The notes beneath the pieces were generated by a model, which made no database searches, was not told the DNA's origin, and was given only the letters and a program-made list of their open reading frames with translations. 64,000 nt of DNA from assembly GCF_007991335.1 (NCBI RefSeq), contig NZ_BJYD01000012.1, positions 124,001 to 188,000 of the forward strand, given 5' to 3'. The translations under genes were made by a program, and so were the position numbers. Shown one piece after another: positions 43,473-52,064 of this stretch (positions are counted from its first letter, which is position 1; each line of letters starts with the position of its first letter). The DNA comes from Halobacillus faecis. GTDB taxonomy: Bacteria; Bacillota; Bacilli; Bacillales; Halobacillaceae.

Positions 43473-44870
43473 TTAAGCGTTACTTAAATTACCTTCATCC
43501 GGACGGGATTTTTTAATGAAAAATGCCATAATAAAACCGGCAACAGCAAAGATCCCAGCTACAATAAAGGAGACGTTCACTCCATGAATCAGACCTGTCA
43601 CACCTTCAGAAGGAATGGTTTGGCTCGTCATCACAGAAACGAGCATGGCCGTACCGACAGCTCCGGAAACTTGGCGCATTGTATTGTTCATGGCTGTTCC
43701 GTGGGGCATCAAGTGCTGTGGTAGCTGGTTAAGTCCGGCTGTCGTCACAGGCATCATCACCATAGCAATCCCGAACATACGGACACAATTGACGAGAGCT
43801 AAATATAGAAAGGTCGTCGATGGATCAAGGTTCGTAAACAGGAACGTAGAAACTGTGAGCAGTCCGAGACCGATGATGGCAAGCCAACGCGCACCAAATT
43901 TATCAAAAAGACGACCGGTGATGGGGTTCATGATGCCCATTAACAATGCGCCCGGCAATAGCATCAAGCCAGATTCGAACGCTGTGAATCCAAGCATGTC
44001 CTGCATGAGAATGGGCAGAATGACCGCCCCACCGATCATGGAAATAAAAACAATCATCCCGAGTGCGGTCGTGAGGGTAAAGGTCTTATATTTAAAAATG
44101 CGGAATTCTAAAATCGGTTTTTCTAATTTCATCTGGCGAGTGATGAAAAGCGTCAGCGCGAGCGCTCCGACAGCTAGAGAAATGAGCACCTCTTGACTTA
44201 AGAAGCTGGCACTGCCGGCAACACTGAATCCGTATAAAATTCCACCGAAACCAAAGGTAGACAGGATGATGGAAATCGGATCGACTTTCGGGAATGTTTG
44301 CTTCGTTACATTTTTCAAAATGAAGTAAGCGACGATCAAGTCTGCAATGGCAATGGGCAAAATAACGAAGAACAGGCTTCTCCAGGGAAACTGCTCGACG
44401 AGCCAGCCGGACAATGTCGGGCCGATGGCTGGTGCAAAAGCAATGACGAGTCCGAACATCCCCATCGCTGATCCTCTTTTTTCAATAGGGAAAACGAGGA
44501 ACATAATCGTCTGCATTAACGGGAGAATAATACCGGCACCAGAGGCCTGTAACACTCTTCCTGTTAAAAGAATCGAAAAGTTAGGGGCGATTCCGCAGAC
44601 AAGTGTACCGAAAGCGAATAATCCAACGGCTGTCATGAACAATCCTCTCGTAGAAAAACGTTCAATTAAAAAAGCCGTAATAGGGATCATAATTCCGTTC
44701 ACTAACATAAAAATCGACTGCAACCATTGCGCTGTATTCGCATCCAAATTCAAATCAGCCATAATGTGAGGCAGGGCGGTGGCTAGCAGGGTCTGGTTTA
44801 ATATGGCTACAAAAGCACCTGATATGAGTACGATCATTAAAGGGACACGGTTGATTTCTTGAGATGACAT
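43473..44870 (-). CDS. DHA2-family MFS multidrug efflux pump (EmrB/QacA type)
   Basis: A 465-residue major facilitator of the drug:H+ antiporter-2 group. The first helix reads ISGAFVAILNQTLLATALPHIM, a DHA2 hallmark, with WLQSIFMLVNGIMIP following, and antiporter motif C appears as GLVIAFAPAIGPTLSGWL in helix 5. At this length 13-14 helices are expected. It resembles LmrB/MdeP-like lincosamide or multidrug exporters; the substrate is not known. TTAG-N4-CTAA palindromes in its upstream region suggest a MarR-type repressor, none of which is adjacent. Confidence 0.9.
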   Translation of the reverse strand: MSSQEINRVPLMIVLISGAFVAILNQTLLATALPHIMADLNLDANTAQWLQSIFMLVNGIMIPITAFLIERFSTRGLFMTAVGLFAFGTLVCGIAPNFSILLTGRVLQASGAGIILPLMQTIMFLVFPIEKRGSAMGMFGLVIAFAPAIGPTLSGWLVEQFPWRSLFFVILPIAIADLIVAYFILKNVTKQTFPKVDPISIILSTFGFGGILYGFSVAGSASFLSQEVLISLAVGALALTLFITRQMKLEKPILEFRIFKYKTFTLTTALGMIVFISMIGGAVILPILMQDMLGFTAFESGLMLLPGALLMGIMNPITGRLFDKFGARWLAIIGLGLLTVSTFLFTNLDPSTTFLYLALVNCVRMFGIAMVMMPVTTAGLNQLPQHLMPHGTAMNNTMRQVSGAVGTAMLVSVMTSQTIPSEGVTGLIHGVNVSFIVAGIFAVAGFIMAFFIKKSRPDEGNLSNA

Positions 44871-44894
44871 GATTTAACCTTCTTTCTAAAATAC

Positions 44895-44982
44895 TTAGGT
44901 AACTAATGAAATATCATACCATAAGAATGGTTTTTTGTTCAGTAACCTGTATATATTTCCTTCTAATAAGTTAGGCATCTAA
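44895..44982 (-). promoter_or_regulatory. Efflux-pump promoter with two TTAG-N4-CTAA palindromes
   Basis: TTAGGTAACTAA (44895-44906) and TTAGGCATCTAA (44971-44982) share TTAG-N4-CTAA. Between them on the minus strand lie TGAACA and TATGAT with a 17-nt spacer, so the first palindrome overlaps the transcription start. The pattern suits a dimeric repressor; its identity is unknown. Confidence 0.5.
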
Positions 44983-44991
44983 GATTATATC

Positions 44992-45032
44992 GTTAAAAAA
45001 ACAACGTCTGCTTATGTGCAGACGTTGTTTTG
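44992..45032. terminator. Terminator of the GltS-type gene
   Basis: AAAACAACGTCTGC-TTATGT-GCAGACGTTGTTTT, T-rich on both sides. Confidence 0.92.
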
Positions 45033-45033
45033 C

Positions 45034-46428
45034 TTAGGCCGCTTTTTGTTTTCCGAAATAGAAAAGTCCGAAGAAGATACCAACCGCTGTCATGGCGACC
45101 GCTACAATCAGCGTTGGCAACGGCCCGAATTGAGCAATGAACGGAACGGATAAGGCGGTCACAAATCCGCCACCTAAAAAAGGTTCATAAAAGAGTTGTT
45201 TGTATCCGAATGCTTCAAAAGCGGGAGATTCATTGTCAGGGTCGACGACTCGCATCAAAAGTAGCCCTGTTGCAGTGACGCCCATCGATTGTCCAAAGTC
45301 TCCAATTCCGCGTTCAAACCAGTACTGCGGAATCATTCGAGGAGCAAGTACAAGGAATCCAAATAAATTCCAAGCAATCCCTGCAGCTGCTAGAATGACA
45401 AATGGAACGAGGTATTCGCCAATGACATCTAAAGATACGGTGGATATGGCTGTTAATATAAGGATATCAAGGGCAAGTCCCTGAATTCTGTTCACCATTC
45501 TCCGGTCAACAAGGTTGTATTTATCCTTTTTGCTGAAAAAGATTTGAAGAGCAATTCCACCGATCATCGCTAGCGGGAACAATGGAATATAGCTCATAAA
45601 ATCAGATCCAATGGTGATCGACTCGAGACCAATCAACCCTTGCAACAATAACCAGCCAATCAGAATTGCGATGAAAACGATAGATAAATGGAATGATAAC
45701 GGTTCGATTGATTCCGGACGCAAGGTCATTTTTCCAGCTGGTTCACGGTTTTGATATTCCATAACTCCACGCTTTCTTAAATCAGAGAAGTCTTCCACAT
45801 CTTCAATAACTTTCGTTTTCTTATTACGAACACCCCAGTTGATGAGGATGATTCCAAAAATGACTCCCGATAATACGCCGATTGTTGCTAGGCCGATGGC
45901 TAAATCGAAAGCTTCTGCAAAACCAAGCTCTTCGAAAGTGCTCGCCATACCGGCGGCCGTCCCGTGGCCACCTTCAAAAGCGACCTCAATCAAGGCCCCT
46001 GACATAGCAGGTAGATCAAAGAATGGGACTAAGATGAGAACAGCGAGAGTGATCCCGACCACATATTGGCCCCAGCCGACAGACCATCCAAGCGCCAGTT
46101 GCGGACCAGCGTAATACCAAATATCTTTTAACTTTGGAATGGCAGCTCCAAGGAAAAGAGCAGCAAATACCACATTAATCATGAGACCGGGAAGGGCGGA
46201 CCATACTTCCATAATGGATTCTGTCATGATCCCGTTTGAGAAGAAGCTGTCTTCCGGCATGAACTTTCCGAGTACTTGAGGACCAAGGAAAAGCGCAATA
46301 AACCCTCCGATAATGGATGAGGGTAAGAATAAATTTTGTAGTAATGTCCATTTGACACGGATAATTTTACCGATCAAAAGGAAGACACCGATATAAAGAA
46401 GTGCGAAACCTATTTCATTCGGAGTCAT
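45034..46428 (-). CDS. GltS-type sodium/glutamate symporter
   Basis: A 464-residue membrane carrier of the ESS (glutamate:Na+ symporter) family. It has two inverted halves with re-entrant loops; the first shows EVAFEGGHGTAAGM, the second FERGIGDFGQSMGVTATGLLLMRV, both typical of GltS and likely to form the ion and substrate sites. About ten helices are predicted. AGAGGTGA precedes the ATG. It is monocistronic and next to a second, unrelated glutamate carrier gene. Glutamate supply matters for osmolyte pools in halophilic bacilli (context). Confidence 0.88.
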   Translation of the reverse strand: MTPNEIGFALLYIGVFLLIGKIIRVKWTLLQNLFLPSSIIGGFIALFLGPQVLGKFMPEDSFFSNGIMTESIMEVWSALPGLMINVVFAALFLGAAIPKLKDIWYYAGPQLALGWSVGWGQYVVGITLAVLILVPFFDLPAMSGALIEVAFEGGHGTAAGMASTFEELGFAEAFDLAIGLATIGVLSGVIFGIILINWGVRNKKTKVIEDVEDFSDLRKRGVMEYQNREPAGKMTLRPESIEPLSFHLSIVFIAILIGWLLLQGLIGLESITIGSDFMSYIPLFPLAMIGGIALQIFFSKKDKYNLVDRRMVNRIQGLALDILILTAISTVSLDVIGEYLVPFVILAAAGIAWNLFGFLVLAPRMIPQYWFERGIGDFGQSMGVTATGLLLMRVVDPDNESPAFEAFGYKQLFYEPFLGGGFVTALSVPFIAQFGPLPTLIVAVAMTAVGIFFGLFYFGKQKAA

Positions 46429-46583
46429 ATGTTCACCTCTTTCTTACAGGGGTAAGTTTCCCGTTGAAGTAGTTTTACCATTTAATCACTTTCCCTGGTA
46501 TTTCTTTTGTTGAAACTACATTTTTATAAAATCTTTAGCGATTTATAAACTTGTTCTCTGCTTCCACAATCCTGCCATATAAC

Positions 46584-46621
46584 CAAAAAATCCTCCGTCT
46601 GTTTAAGACGGAGGATTTCGT
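46584..46621 (-). terminator. Terminator of the GltT-type gene
   Basis: AAATCCTCCGTCT-GTTTA-AGACGGAGGATTT; on the minus strand followed by TTTTTTGG. Confidence 0.92.
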
Positions 46622-46624
46622 GTT

Positions 46625-47839
46625 TTAGGATTGGTTCTTTTCGGTTTTATTAATAAGAGTGGTACCCACAAGGTCACCAGTCACGTTTAAGGCTGTAGCT
46701 CCCATACCGATGAGAACGTCCACAGATGCAAGAAGGGCGACAGCTTCCATAGGCAGTCCGACTTGAGAGAATACAGTCGCAATCATAATGATTCCAGCCC
46801 CTGGAACCCCAGCGGTTCCGACAGAAGCCAGTGTTCCAACAAGGACGATTTGAAGAATGGAGACAAAGCTTAATGGATCACCAATAATGTTCGCAGCGAA
46901 TACGGCTGATACAGCAATTCGAATAGCTGCACCATCCATATTGATTGTTGCTCCTAATGGTAAGCTGAAGCCATATAAGCTATTATTCAACCCCAGGTTT
47001 TTCGCAGCATTTAATGTGACAGGCAACGTTCCAGAACTGCTCTGTGTAACAAAAGCTGTCAACATAGGAGTGCGTGCTTCTTTGAAAAAAGCAGCCGGCT
47101 TTCGTTTGCTCATAAATAGGAAAAGAATATAAATAGCTAATTGTACAAGTAAACCTATATAAAGAACGACGATGAAGTTCCCTAATTCCAACAACGTGTT
47201 CGCCCCTTGTGTACCAATAACTTCAGCGATAATCGCAAAAATACCGATGGGTACATATTGAAGGATACCCTTCATCACGATTAAAGTCGCCTCATTCAAA
47301 GCATTGATGACTTTGTAGAGGTGACCTCCCAGACTTTGATAAGCATTCGTTGATCGCATGTAAGAGAGTGCTAAACCAAAGACGATCGCAGTAAAAATGA
47401 TTCCAAGCAGGTTCATTTGGGTTAAGGCTGTAAGAATATTTTCAGGTACGATGTTCAAGAGCACGCTGGTGACGCCGGGATTTTCAGGAACATCGACGGT
47501 TTCATTCCCAAGACTCATCCCTGTACCCGGATTAAACAAAGTGGCAACGGACACGCCGACTAAAATGGCAAGGGCAGAAGTCCCCAGGTAATAAAAGAAT
47601 ACTTTTCCGCCCATGCGTCCCAATGAACCAATGTTCGTTTGATTAATCCCTACAATAAGGGTAAACAGAATTAACGGTACAATGATAAATTTCAATAGAC
47701 GGAGCAATAGGTCACCAAAAGGGGCTAGGACAGCAGCGCCTTCTCCGAACAGGAGACCAACGGATACACCGAGAACCAAGGCTACGGTGATTTTTTTGAT
47801 CAATGATGTTTGTGTGTAGATTCTCCACAACTTACTCAT
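46625..47839 (-). CDS. Dicarboxylate/amino acid:cation symporter (GltT/GltP type)
   Basis: A 404-residue DAACS (SLC1-type) carrier for glutamate, aspartate or C4-dicarboxylates. The serine-rich re-entrant loop SSSGTLPVTL, the unwound-helix motif ATINMDGAAI and the second loop VGTAGVPGAGIIM are all present. The ATG at 47839 follows AAAGGAGGGG; an upstream frame extension has no site. GltT, GltP and DctP of B. subtilis are similar, so the substrate is not fixed. Monocistronic. Confidence 0.9.
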   Translation of the reverse strand: MSKLWRIYTQTSLIKKITVALVLGVSVGLLFGEGAAVLAPFGDLLLRLLKFIIVPLILFTLIVGINQTNIGSLGRMGGKVFFYYLGTSALAILVGVSVATLFNPGTGMSLGNETVDVPENPGVTSVLLNIVPENILTALTQMNLLGIIFTAIVFGLALSYMRSTNAYQSLGGHLYKVINALNEATLIVMKGILQYVPIGIFAIIAEVIGTQGANTLLELGNFIVVLYIGLLVQLAIYILFLFMSKRKPAAFFKEARTPMLTAFVTQSSSGTLPVTLNAAKNLGLNNSLYGFSLPLGATINMDGAAIRIAVSAVFAANIIGDPLSFVSILQIVLVGTLASVGTAGVPGAGIIMIATVFSQVGLPMEAVALLASVDVLIGMGATALNVTGDLVGTTLINKTEKNQS

Positions 47840-47887
47840 GGTGAACCCCTCCTTTTTTAACAATATTTAAACAGTATAATGCTGATT

Positions 47888-47906
47888 GGTTTACTAAGGT
47901 TTACTA
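47888..47906. promoter_or_regulatory. Tandem GGTTTACTA repeat upstream of the GltT-type gene
   Basis: GGTTTACTA (47888-47896) recurs at 47898-47906, one helical turn apart, upstream of a possible minus-strand -10 TATACT (47875-47880). It may be a regulator site. The rest of the 47840-48220 gap shows no gene. Confidence 0.4.
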
Positions 47907-48220
47907 GGGTAAGATAAGGCATGTGAACAAGGATGTCAACGGTATTGCTTACCATTTACAATTTCTTAATCAAAGTCTTCCTCAATTTCCATGATATATT
48001 TTCCGTATAGGTTCCTTATTTCAAGGCTCAGTTTAGATAAATTCTGCGTGATGTACCAAGACGTCGAATCGCTTTTTCAAAACCGTTAAACTCGCATAAA
48101 CATCTCGAAATCGAGCCTTTTACAATACTGCCATATCGTTAAGTATTGCTCAAAGGATAAGTGTTACATGTGTAGAGACTGAGGGTACTAGGTTTAAAAA
48201 GCGAAAAGGAAGTGATGTGT

Positions 48221-49639
48221 GTGGTGAAGAAAACTGTCGTCGCTCTTGCAGGGGCGAGTGGATATATAGGACAAAATTTGATGAAAAAGCTAAAAGACCA
48301 TTCTGAGATTATCGCCTTATCCCGAAATGGCGACAATAAGGAAGACAGCGACCAGGTGACCTGGCGATCGTGCGATTTATACTCAATGGCTGATGCGGAA
48401 AAAGGGTTGGATGGAGCAGATATCGCGGTATATCTTGTACACTCGATGATGCCTTCAGCTAAGTTGACCCAGGGATCTTTCGAAGATATGGATGTCATCC
48501 TTGCTGATAATTTCGCTCAGGCGGCAAAAAAAGCAGGCGTGAAGCAAATCGTATATTTGAGCGGCATCATTCCTCAAGATGAACAAGAACTTTCCCGTCA
48601 TTTAAAAAGTCGGCTTGAAGTGGAAGAGATTCTAGGCTCGTACGGAGTCCCCGTGACGACGATCCGGGCAGGACTGATCGTTGGACCAAGAGGATCTTCC
48701 TTTCCGATATTAAAAAAGTTAGTAAAGCGTCTTCCCTTTATGGTACTCCCTCAATGGACGAAGACAAAAACGCAGCCGATTGCCTTACCGGACGTAATTG
48801 GGTCGATCGACCAAAGTATTGGCGAAGAAAGCTTGAAGGGACGTTCGATTGACGTTGGGGGGCCGGAGGTGATGACTTACGAAGAGATGATGGAAAAAGT
48901 GGCAGGCGTCATGGGTAAGAAACCATTTATGGTCAATGTCCCCTTTTTAACCATTGATTTGTCTAAGTTATGGGTAAGGCTGGTAACAGGTGCGCCGAAA
49001 GAAATGGTATATCCACTCATTGAAAGCCTTGTCCACCCCATGGTTGCATCGTCTCAAAACAAAGTGGATGGAATCAGTGATGGGGAAACGCCCTTTGAAG
49101 AAGCAGCTGAATGGGCTCTAAGAGAAGATGAAAAGCAAACCAAAAGAAAATCCAACGGACCTAACATACCCGCCATGCAGGACGATGTCCGCTCTGTCCA
49201 GCGTATCCCGCTCCCTCAGGGCCATTCGGCAGACTGGATTGGGAAGTACTATGTGAAATGGCTGGAAAAGGTGTTAAATCCTTGGGTAAAAACAACCGTA
49301 GATGAAACGCATTGTTGTCAAATTGGCGTGATTTTTAATGAGATCCCACTCCTCGAATTCACATATTCAGCTGAAAGAAGCACGAAGGACCGTGCTTTAT
49401 ATTATATTTCCGGGGGCCGATTGAGCAACAAAGAAAAAAACGTGAGGGGAAGACTGGAATTCAGAAAAATTCCAGGAAAAAATGAAGCGATTGTAGCCAT
49501 TCATGATTACATGCCATCACTGCCATGGTTCTTATACAAATATACCCAGGCAAAGGCACATTTAATGGTGATGGCCTTATTTCGCAGGCACTTGGAGAAG
49601 TGGGGGACACACGAACCTTCTTTCCAAGTTCATGAATAA
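48221..49639 (+). CDS. NAD(P)-binding Rossmann protein (NmrA/atypical SDR) with C-terminal DUF2867-like domain
   Basis: About 472 residues with the start placed at GTG 48221, 8 nt from AAGGAAG; ATG 48215 and GTG 48212/48224 are alternatives. The N-terminus is an atypical short-chain dehydrogenase fold with nucleotide motif ALAGASGYIGQNLM, then VYLVHSMMP, YLSGIIPQ and TIRAGLIVGP. The C-terminal 140 residues (from about IGKYYVKWLEKVL) resemble the DUF2867 part often fused to such domains. Its reaction is unknown. It is followed 61 bp later by a small basic protein gene. Confidence 0.85.
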   Translation: MVKKTVVALAGASGYIGQNLMKKLKDHSEIIALSRNGDNKEDSDQVTWRSCDLYSMADAEKGLDGADIAVYLVHSMMPSAKLTQGSFEDMDVILADNFAQAAKKAGVKQIVYLSGIIPQDEQELSRHLKSRLEVEEILGSYGVPVTTIRAGLIVGPRGSSFPILKKLVKRLPFMVLPQWTKTKTQPIALPDVIGSIDQSIGEESLKGRSIDVGGPEVMTYEEMMEKVAGVMGKKPFMVNVPFLTIDLSKLWVRLVTGAPKEMVYPLIESLVHPMVASSQNKVDGISDGETPFEEAAEWALREDEKQTKRKSNGPNIPAMQDDVRSVQRIPLPQGHSADWIGKYYVKWLEKVLNPWVKTTVDETHCCQIGVIFNEIPLLEFTYSAERSTKDRALYYISGGRLSNKEKNVRGRLEFRKIPGKNEAIVAIHDYMPSLPWFLYKYTQAKAHLMVMALFRRHLEKWGTHEPSFQVHE

Positions 49640-49700
49640 TTTCGTGAGTACGAAACATAATAACCGTGTAAGACATTATGTTTTACACGAGGTGATTAGG

Positions 49701-49868
49701 ATGGGCAACAAGGAAAAAAAGGTGGATCGCCAGTTCAAGGAAAGAAAGAGTCATGGCGAACACCGGAATGGCCGAAAAGCTCAATTCAAAAACCACAGTA
49801 CACATTTCGGAGAAGTTCCGAATGAGTACGTCGACCGTGAGCGTTTAGGATACAACGCTGACGCGTAA
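49701..49868 (+). CDS. Small basic hydrophilic protein
   Basis: A 55-residue protein, MGNKEKKVDRQFKERK onward, rich in Lys, Arg, His and Asn and without hydrophobic segments; GAGGTGATTAGG precedes the ATG. The frame extends 23 codons upstream but without a ribosome binding site. It may be co-transcribed with the preceding gene and ends at a strong terminator. I do not recognise it; the composition could suit nucleic acid binding or an intrinsically disordered small acid-soluble-like protein. Confidence 0.65.
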   Translation: MGNKEKKVDRQFKERKSHGEHRNGRKAQFKNHSTHFGEVPNEYVDRERLGYNADA

Positions 49869-49911
49869 CCAAAACCCCCAAACGGCGTAACGCCGTTTGG
49901 GGGTTTTTCTT
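49869..49911 (+). terminator. Strong terminator
   Basis: AAAACCCCCAAACGGCG-TAA-CGCCGTTTGGGGGTTTTT, a 17-bp perfect stem. Confidence 0.95.
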
Positions 49912-49980
49912 CTTGTTCAAAAAACATGTCGTTCAGCTTTCTGGCAGGGGTGTCGAAGACTAAATTTCGAGAAGTTTCGG

Positions 49981-50141
49981 TGTTCGTTTGCTGTATTAAG
50001 AGTAAGGGTTGGCTAGGAAGCAACGCGCTTTCCTGTGGGGGAGTGGCGAGCTGCTGGACTAAGGGATCTCGGCTATCTCCTTTCTCCCACGGGAGTCTGG
50101 CAGCTTTCCAGCTAACCCTTTCGGTCAAAGTGATGAACGAA
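49981..50141 (-). repeat. Dispersed Bacillaceae-type intergenic repeat, copy 1 (minus orientation)
   Basis: Read on the minus strand the element shows ACTCCCGTGGGAGAAAGG, then GAGATCCC, CCACAGGAAAGCG and GTTGCTTCC, matching block by block the plus-strand element at 50289-50451. TGTTCGTT at the left edge and AACGAAC near 50136 form short terminal inverted repeats. It has no credible coding frame. Confidence 0.6.
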
Positions 50142-50288
50142 CCCCTTTGCTCAGAGGGAGTGTCTCCCACTCTCCTGAAATTATAAGCATAAAGCGCTAT
50201 ATAACAAGCTTTCCGTATGTATAATAGCGTCTTTAAGTATCTCTTTCCCTCCAATTACCATGGCATAGAAGCAGCTGATTCGGGAAGT

Positions 50289-50451
50289 GGTTTCGAGACA
50301 CTTACATCGCAAAGGGGCGGAGAGGAATGGCGAGACTCCTGCGGGAAAAAAGTGCTTGGTGAGACCCCACAGTCCGAGGAGGATCAGCGCGCTCCCGCTG
50401 AAAGCGAGTCATTTCCCGCAGCTCCCACCGCTCAACAAAAGTCTCGAAATT
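50289..50451 (+). repeat. Dispersed Bacillaceae-type intergenic repeat, copy 2 (plus orientation)
   Basis: Terminal inverted repeat TTTCGAGAC (50291-50299) / GTCTCGAAA (50441-50449). Inside, CTGCGGGAAA (50339-50348) pairs with TTTCCCGCAG (50412-50421); between lie GAGACCCC and CCGAGGAGGATCAGCGC. From memory, elements with GACTCCTGCGGGA, GAGACCCC and a GGAAAGCGAG-like block recur between genes in many Bacillaceae genomes. Function unknown. Confidence 0.7.
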
Positions 50452-50497
50452 GAGTCTTCAAGAAAAGGAACCGTTTGTGGAAGAAGGGGAATCTTAC

Positions 50498-50525
50498 TTA
50501 ATTGTTCACTCGTTTAAGTCGATAT
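50498..50525 (+). promoter_or_regulatory. Sigma-D-type promoter of hemAT
   Basis: GTCGATAT at 50518-50525 matches the motility sigma-D -10 GCCGATAT in seven of eight bases, with TTAA/TAAT 15-16 nt upstream for the TAAA -35. It lies 33 bp ahead of the HemAT start, as expected for a chemotaxis gene. Confidence 0.65.
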
Positions 50526-50557
50526 TACAAAAAGATAGAGTCTTAAGGGGGATGGAC

Positions 50558-51841
50558 ATGGGTTTATTCATGACAAAGAAAAAAGAGGAAGTTAGACCGC
50601 TCGGAGAAGGGTTTACAGGAGTCATTGACATACCAAAAGATTCAAGTCTACATACACAGTTCGAAATGGTTCATCTTAATGAACAGGATTTGGCGGTTCT
50701 GCAATCATTAAAGCCATTGATTAGCAATCATATTGATCGAATCGTGACCCAATTTTATAAGAACTTGGAAAATGAAACATCCTTGGAAAGCATCATTCAT
50801 GACTACAGTTCTGTCGATCGTTTAAAAAAGACCTTGGAAGTTCACATTCAGGAAATGTTCAACGGCACTATTGATACAGATTTTATAGAAAAAAGAAAAA
50901 CAATTGCGACCGTCCACCTGAAGATTGGATTGGAGCCGAAATGGTATATGTGTGCTTTTCAGGACCTCTTGTTATCGTTCATGGATATTTACGAGCAGGA
51001 CCTGCCACGTGAGCATTATGGTCCGGCGACTCGTGCAACGACCAAAATCCTAAATATTGAACAGCAGCTTGTACTAGAAATGTTTCAGAGGGAAGCAGAG
51101 GAGCTCCGGCAGGTTGAAGTGGAGAAAAGGGAAGAGGCTTACCGACGTGTGGATCAAATGTCTGAAGAAGTAGCAGCTGTCTCCCAACAAGCGAGTGCGT
51201 CTACAGAGCAGTTGACGGAACAGACAGATAAAATTGTCGATGATTCTAAAAAAGGGTCCATAGTCGCTCAACAAGTGGAGAAGCAGTCGATGGATGGGAA
51301 GCAGCGGCTGGAAATTCAGCAAAAACAAATGAACCAGATTCAAGAAAACATTAATGAAATTTCTGGAGATATGGAAAAATTAAAGCATGTCGCTGAAGAG
51401 ATCAGTAAAATCGTAACCATTGTTTCTTCCATTGCGGAACAAACGAATTTACTCTCTTTGAATGCATCGATTGAAGCCGCGCGAGCTGGTGAACATGGCG
51501 CAGGTTTTACCGTTGTTGCGAATGAGGTGCGGAAATTGTCTGAGCAGACGCAGAATTCAGTAGCCGAGGTCTCGGATTTGATCTCCACTACGAGTGGTCA
51601 GATCCACAATGTTTCAAGTAATGTCGGCAACATTAACACCATGATCTCTGAAGGAGCAGACAGCATGGAGCAAATCAATCAATTTTTCACAGAAATCGTT
51701 TCTGCCATGGGCCAAAACAAAACGTATAATGCAGGGATTGAAACAGAGCTTGAGCAATTCGCTCAGGTCATCGAGGAAATCAATGGGGCGGTTTATAAAG
51801 TAGCGGCTTCGTCTCAACAATTGACGGAGCTTACAGATTAG
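50558..51841 (+). CDS. hemAT: HemAT-type globin-coupled aerotaxis transducer
   Basis: A 427-residue soluble chemoreceptor for oxygen. The start at 50558 follows AAGGGGG; the longer open frame begins inside the dispersed repeat. Residues about 20-180 form a sensor globin: proximal haem His120 in IATVHLKIGLEPKWYM and RATTKILNIEQQLV near the end. A coiled-coil linker leads to the MCP signalling domain with [22 protein letters not shown] at the tip. There is no membrane helix. The length matches B. subtilis HemAT (about 430). It signals through CheA/CheW to steer in oxygen gradients. Confidence 0.95.
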   Translation: MGLFMTKKKEEVRPLGEGFTGVIDIPKDSSLHTQFEMVHLNEQDLAVLQSLKPLISNHIDRIVTQFYKNLENETSLESIIHDYSSVDRLKKTLEVHIQEMFNGTIDTDFIEKRKTIATVHLKIGLEPKWYMCAFQDLLLSFMDIYEQDLPREHYGPATRATTKILNIEQQLVLEMFQREAEELRQVEVEKREEAYRRVDQMSEEVAAVSQQASASTEQLTEQTDKIVDDSKKGSIVAQQVEKQSMDGKQRLEIQQKQMNQIQENINEISGDMEKLKHVAEEISKIVTIVSSIAEQTNLLSLNASIEAARAGEHGAGFTVVANEVRKLSEQTQNSVAEVSDLISTTSGQIHNVSSNVGNINTMISEGADSMEQINQFFTEIVSAMGQNKTYNAGIETELEQFAQVIEEINGAVYKVAASSQQLTELTD

Positions 51842-52016
51842 AAGGGAAGAAGTGTAATATAACCAGATGCCAGCATCTCCTAAATATTTTGATCATGATT
51901 TTTTTCGTTGCGATTGCGTTCAATTCATGGTCAGATGGTCGATTGCGGAGTTTCTACTGTTTCACGTATTAAAACCGATGGACATGGGAGTTCTTCTCCT
52001 TCTTAGATGTGAAAAA

Positions 52017-52056
52017 ATAAGAAGCCCTGCACGTTTGTGTGCAGGGCTTCCTTCAT
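52017..52056 (-). terminator. Terminator of the DUF948/YtxH cluster
   Basis: AGAAGCCCTGCAC-GTTTGT-GTGCAGGGCTTC(C)T, next to the last gene's stop. Bases 51842-52016 between it and hemAT show no gene. Confidence 0.9.
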
Positions 52057-52064
52057 CCATAGAA

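Noticed and set aside
49781-50254. 157-codon minus-strand frame
   Set aside because: Passes through the strong terminator at 49869-49911 and the dispersed repeat; not a credible gene.
49981-50451. Insertion sequence
   Set aside because: No transposase frame is present; only short terminal inverted repeats and internal pairing, so it is listed as a repeat.
50217-50557. Frames opening inside the dispersed repeat (50217-50453, 50287-50517) and the 5' extension of hemAT
   Set aside because: Their sequence is the repeat element itself; hemAT has a clear ribosome binding site at 50545-50551.
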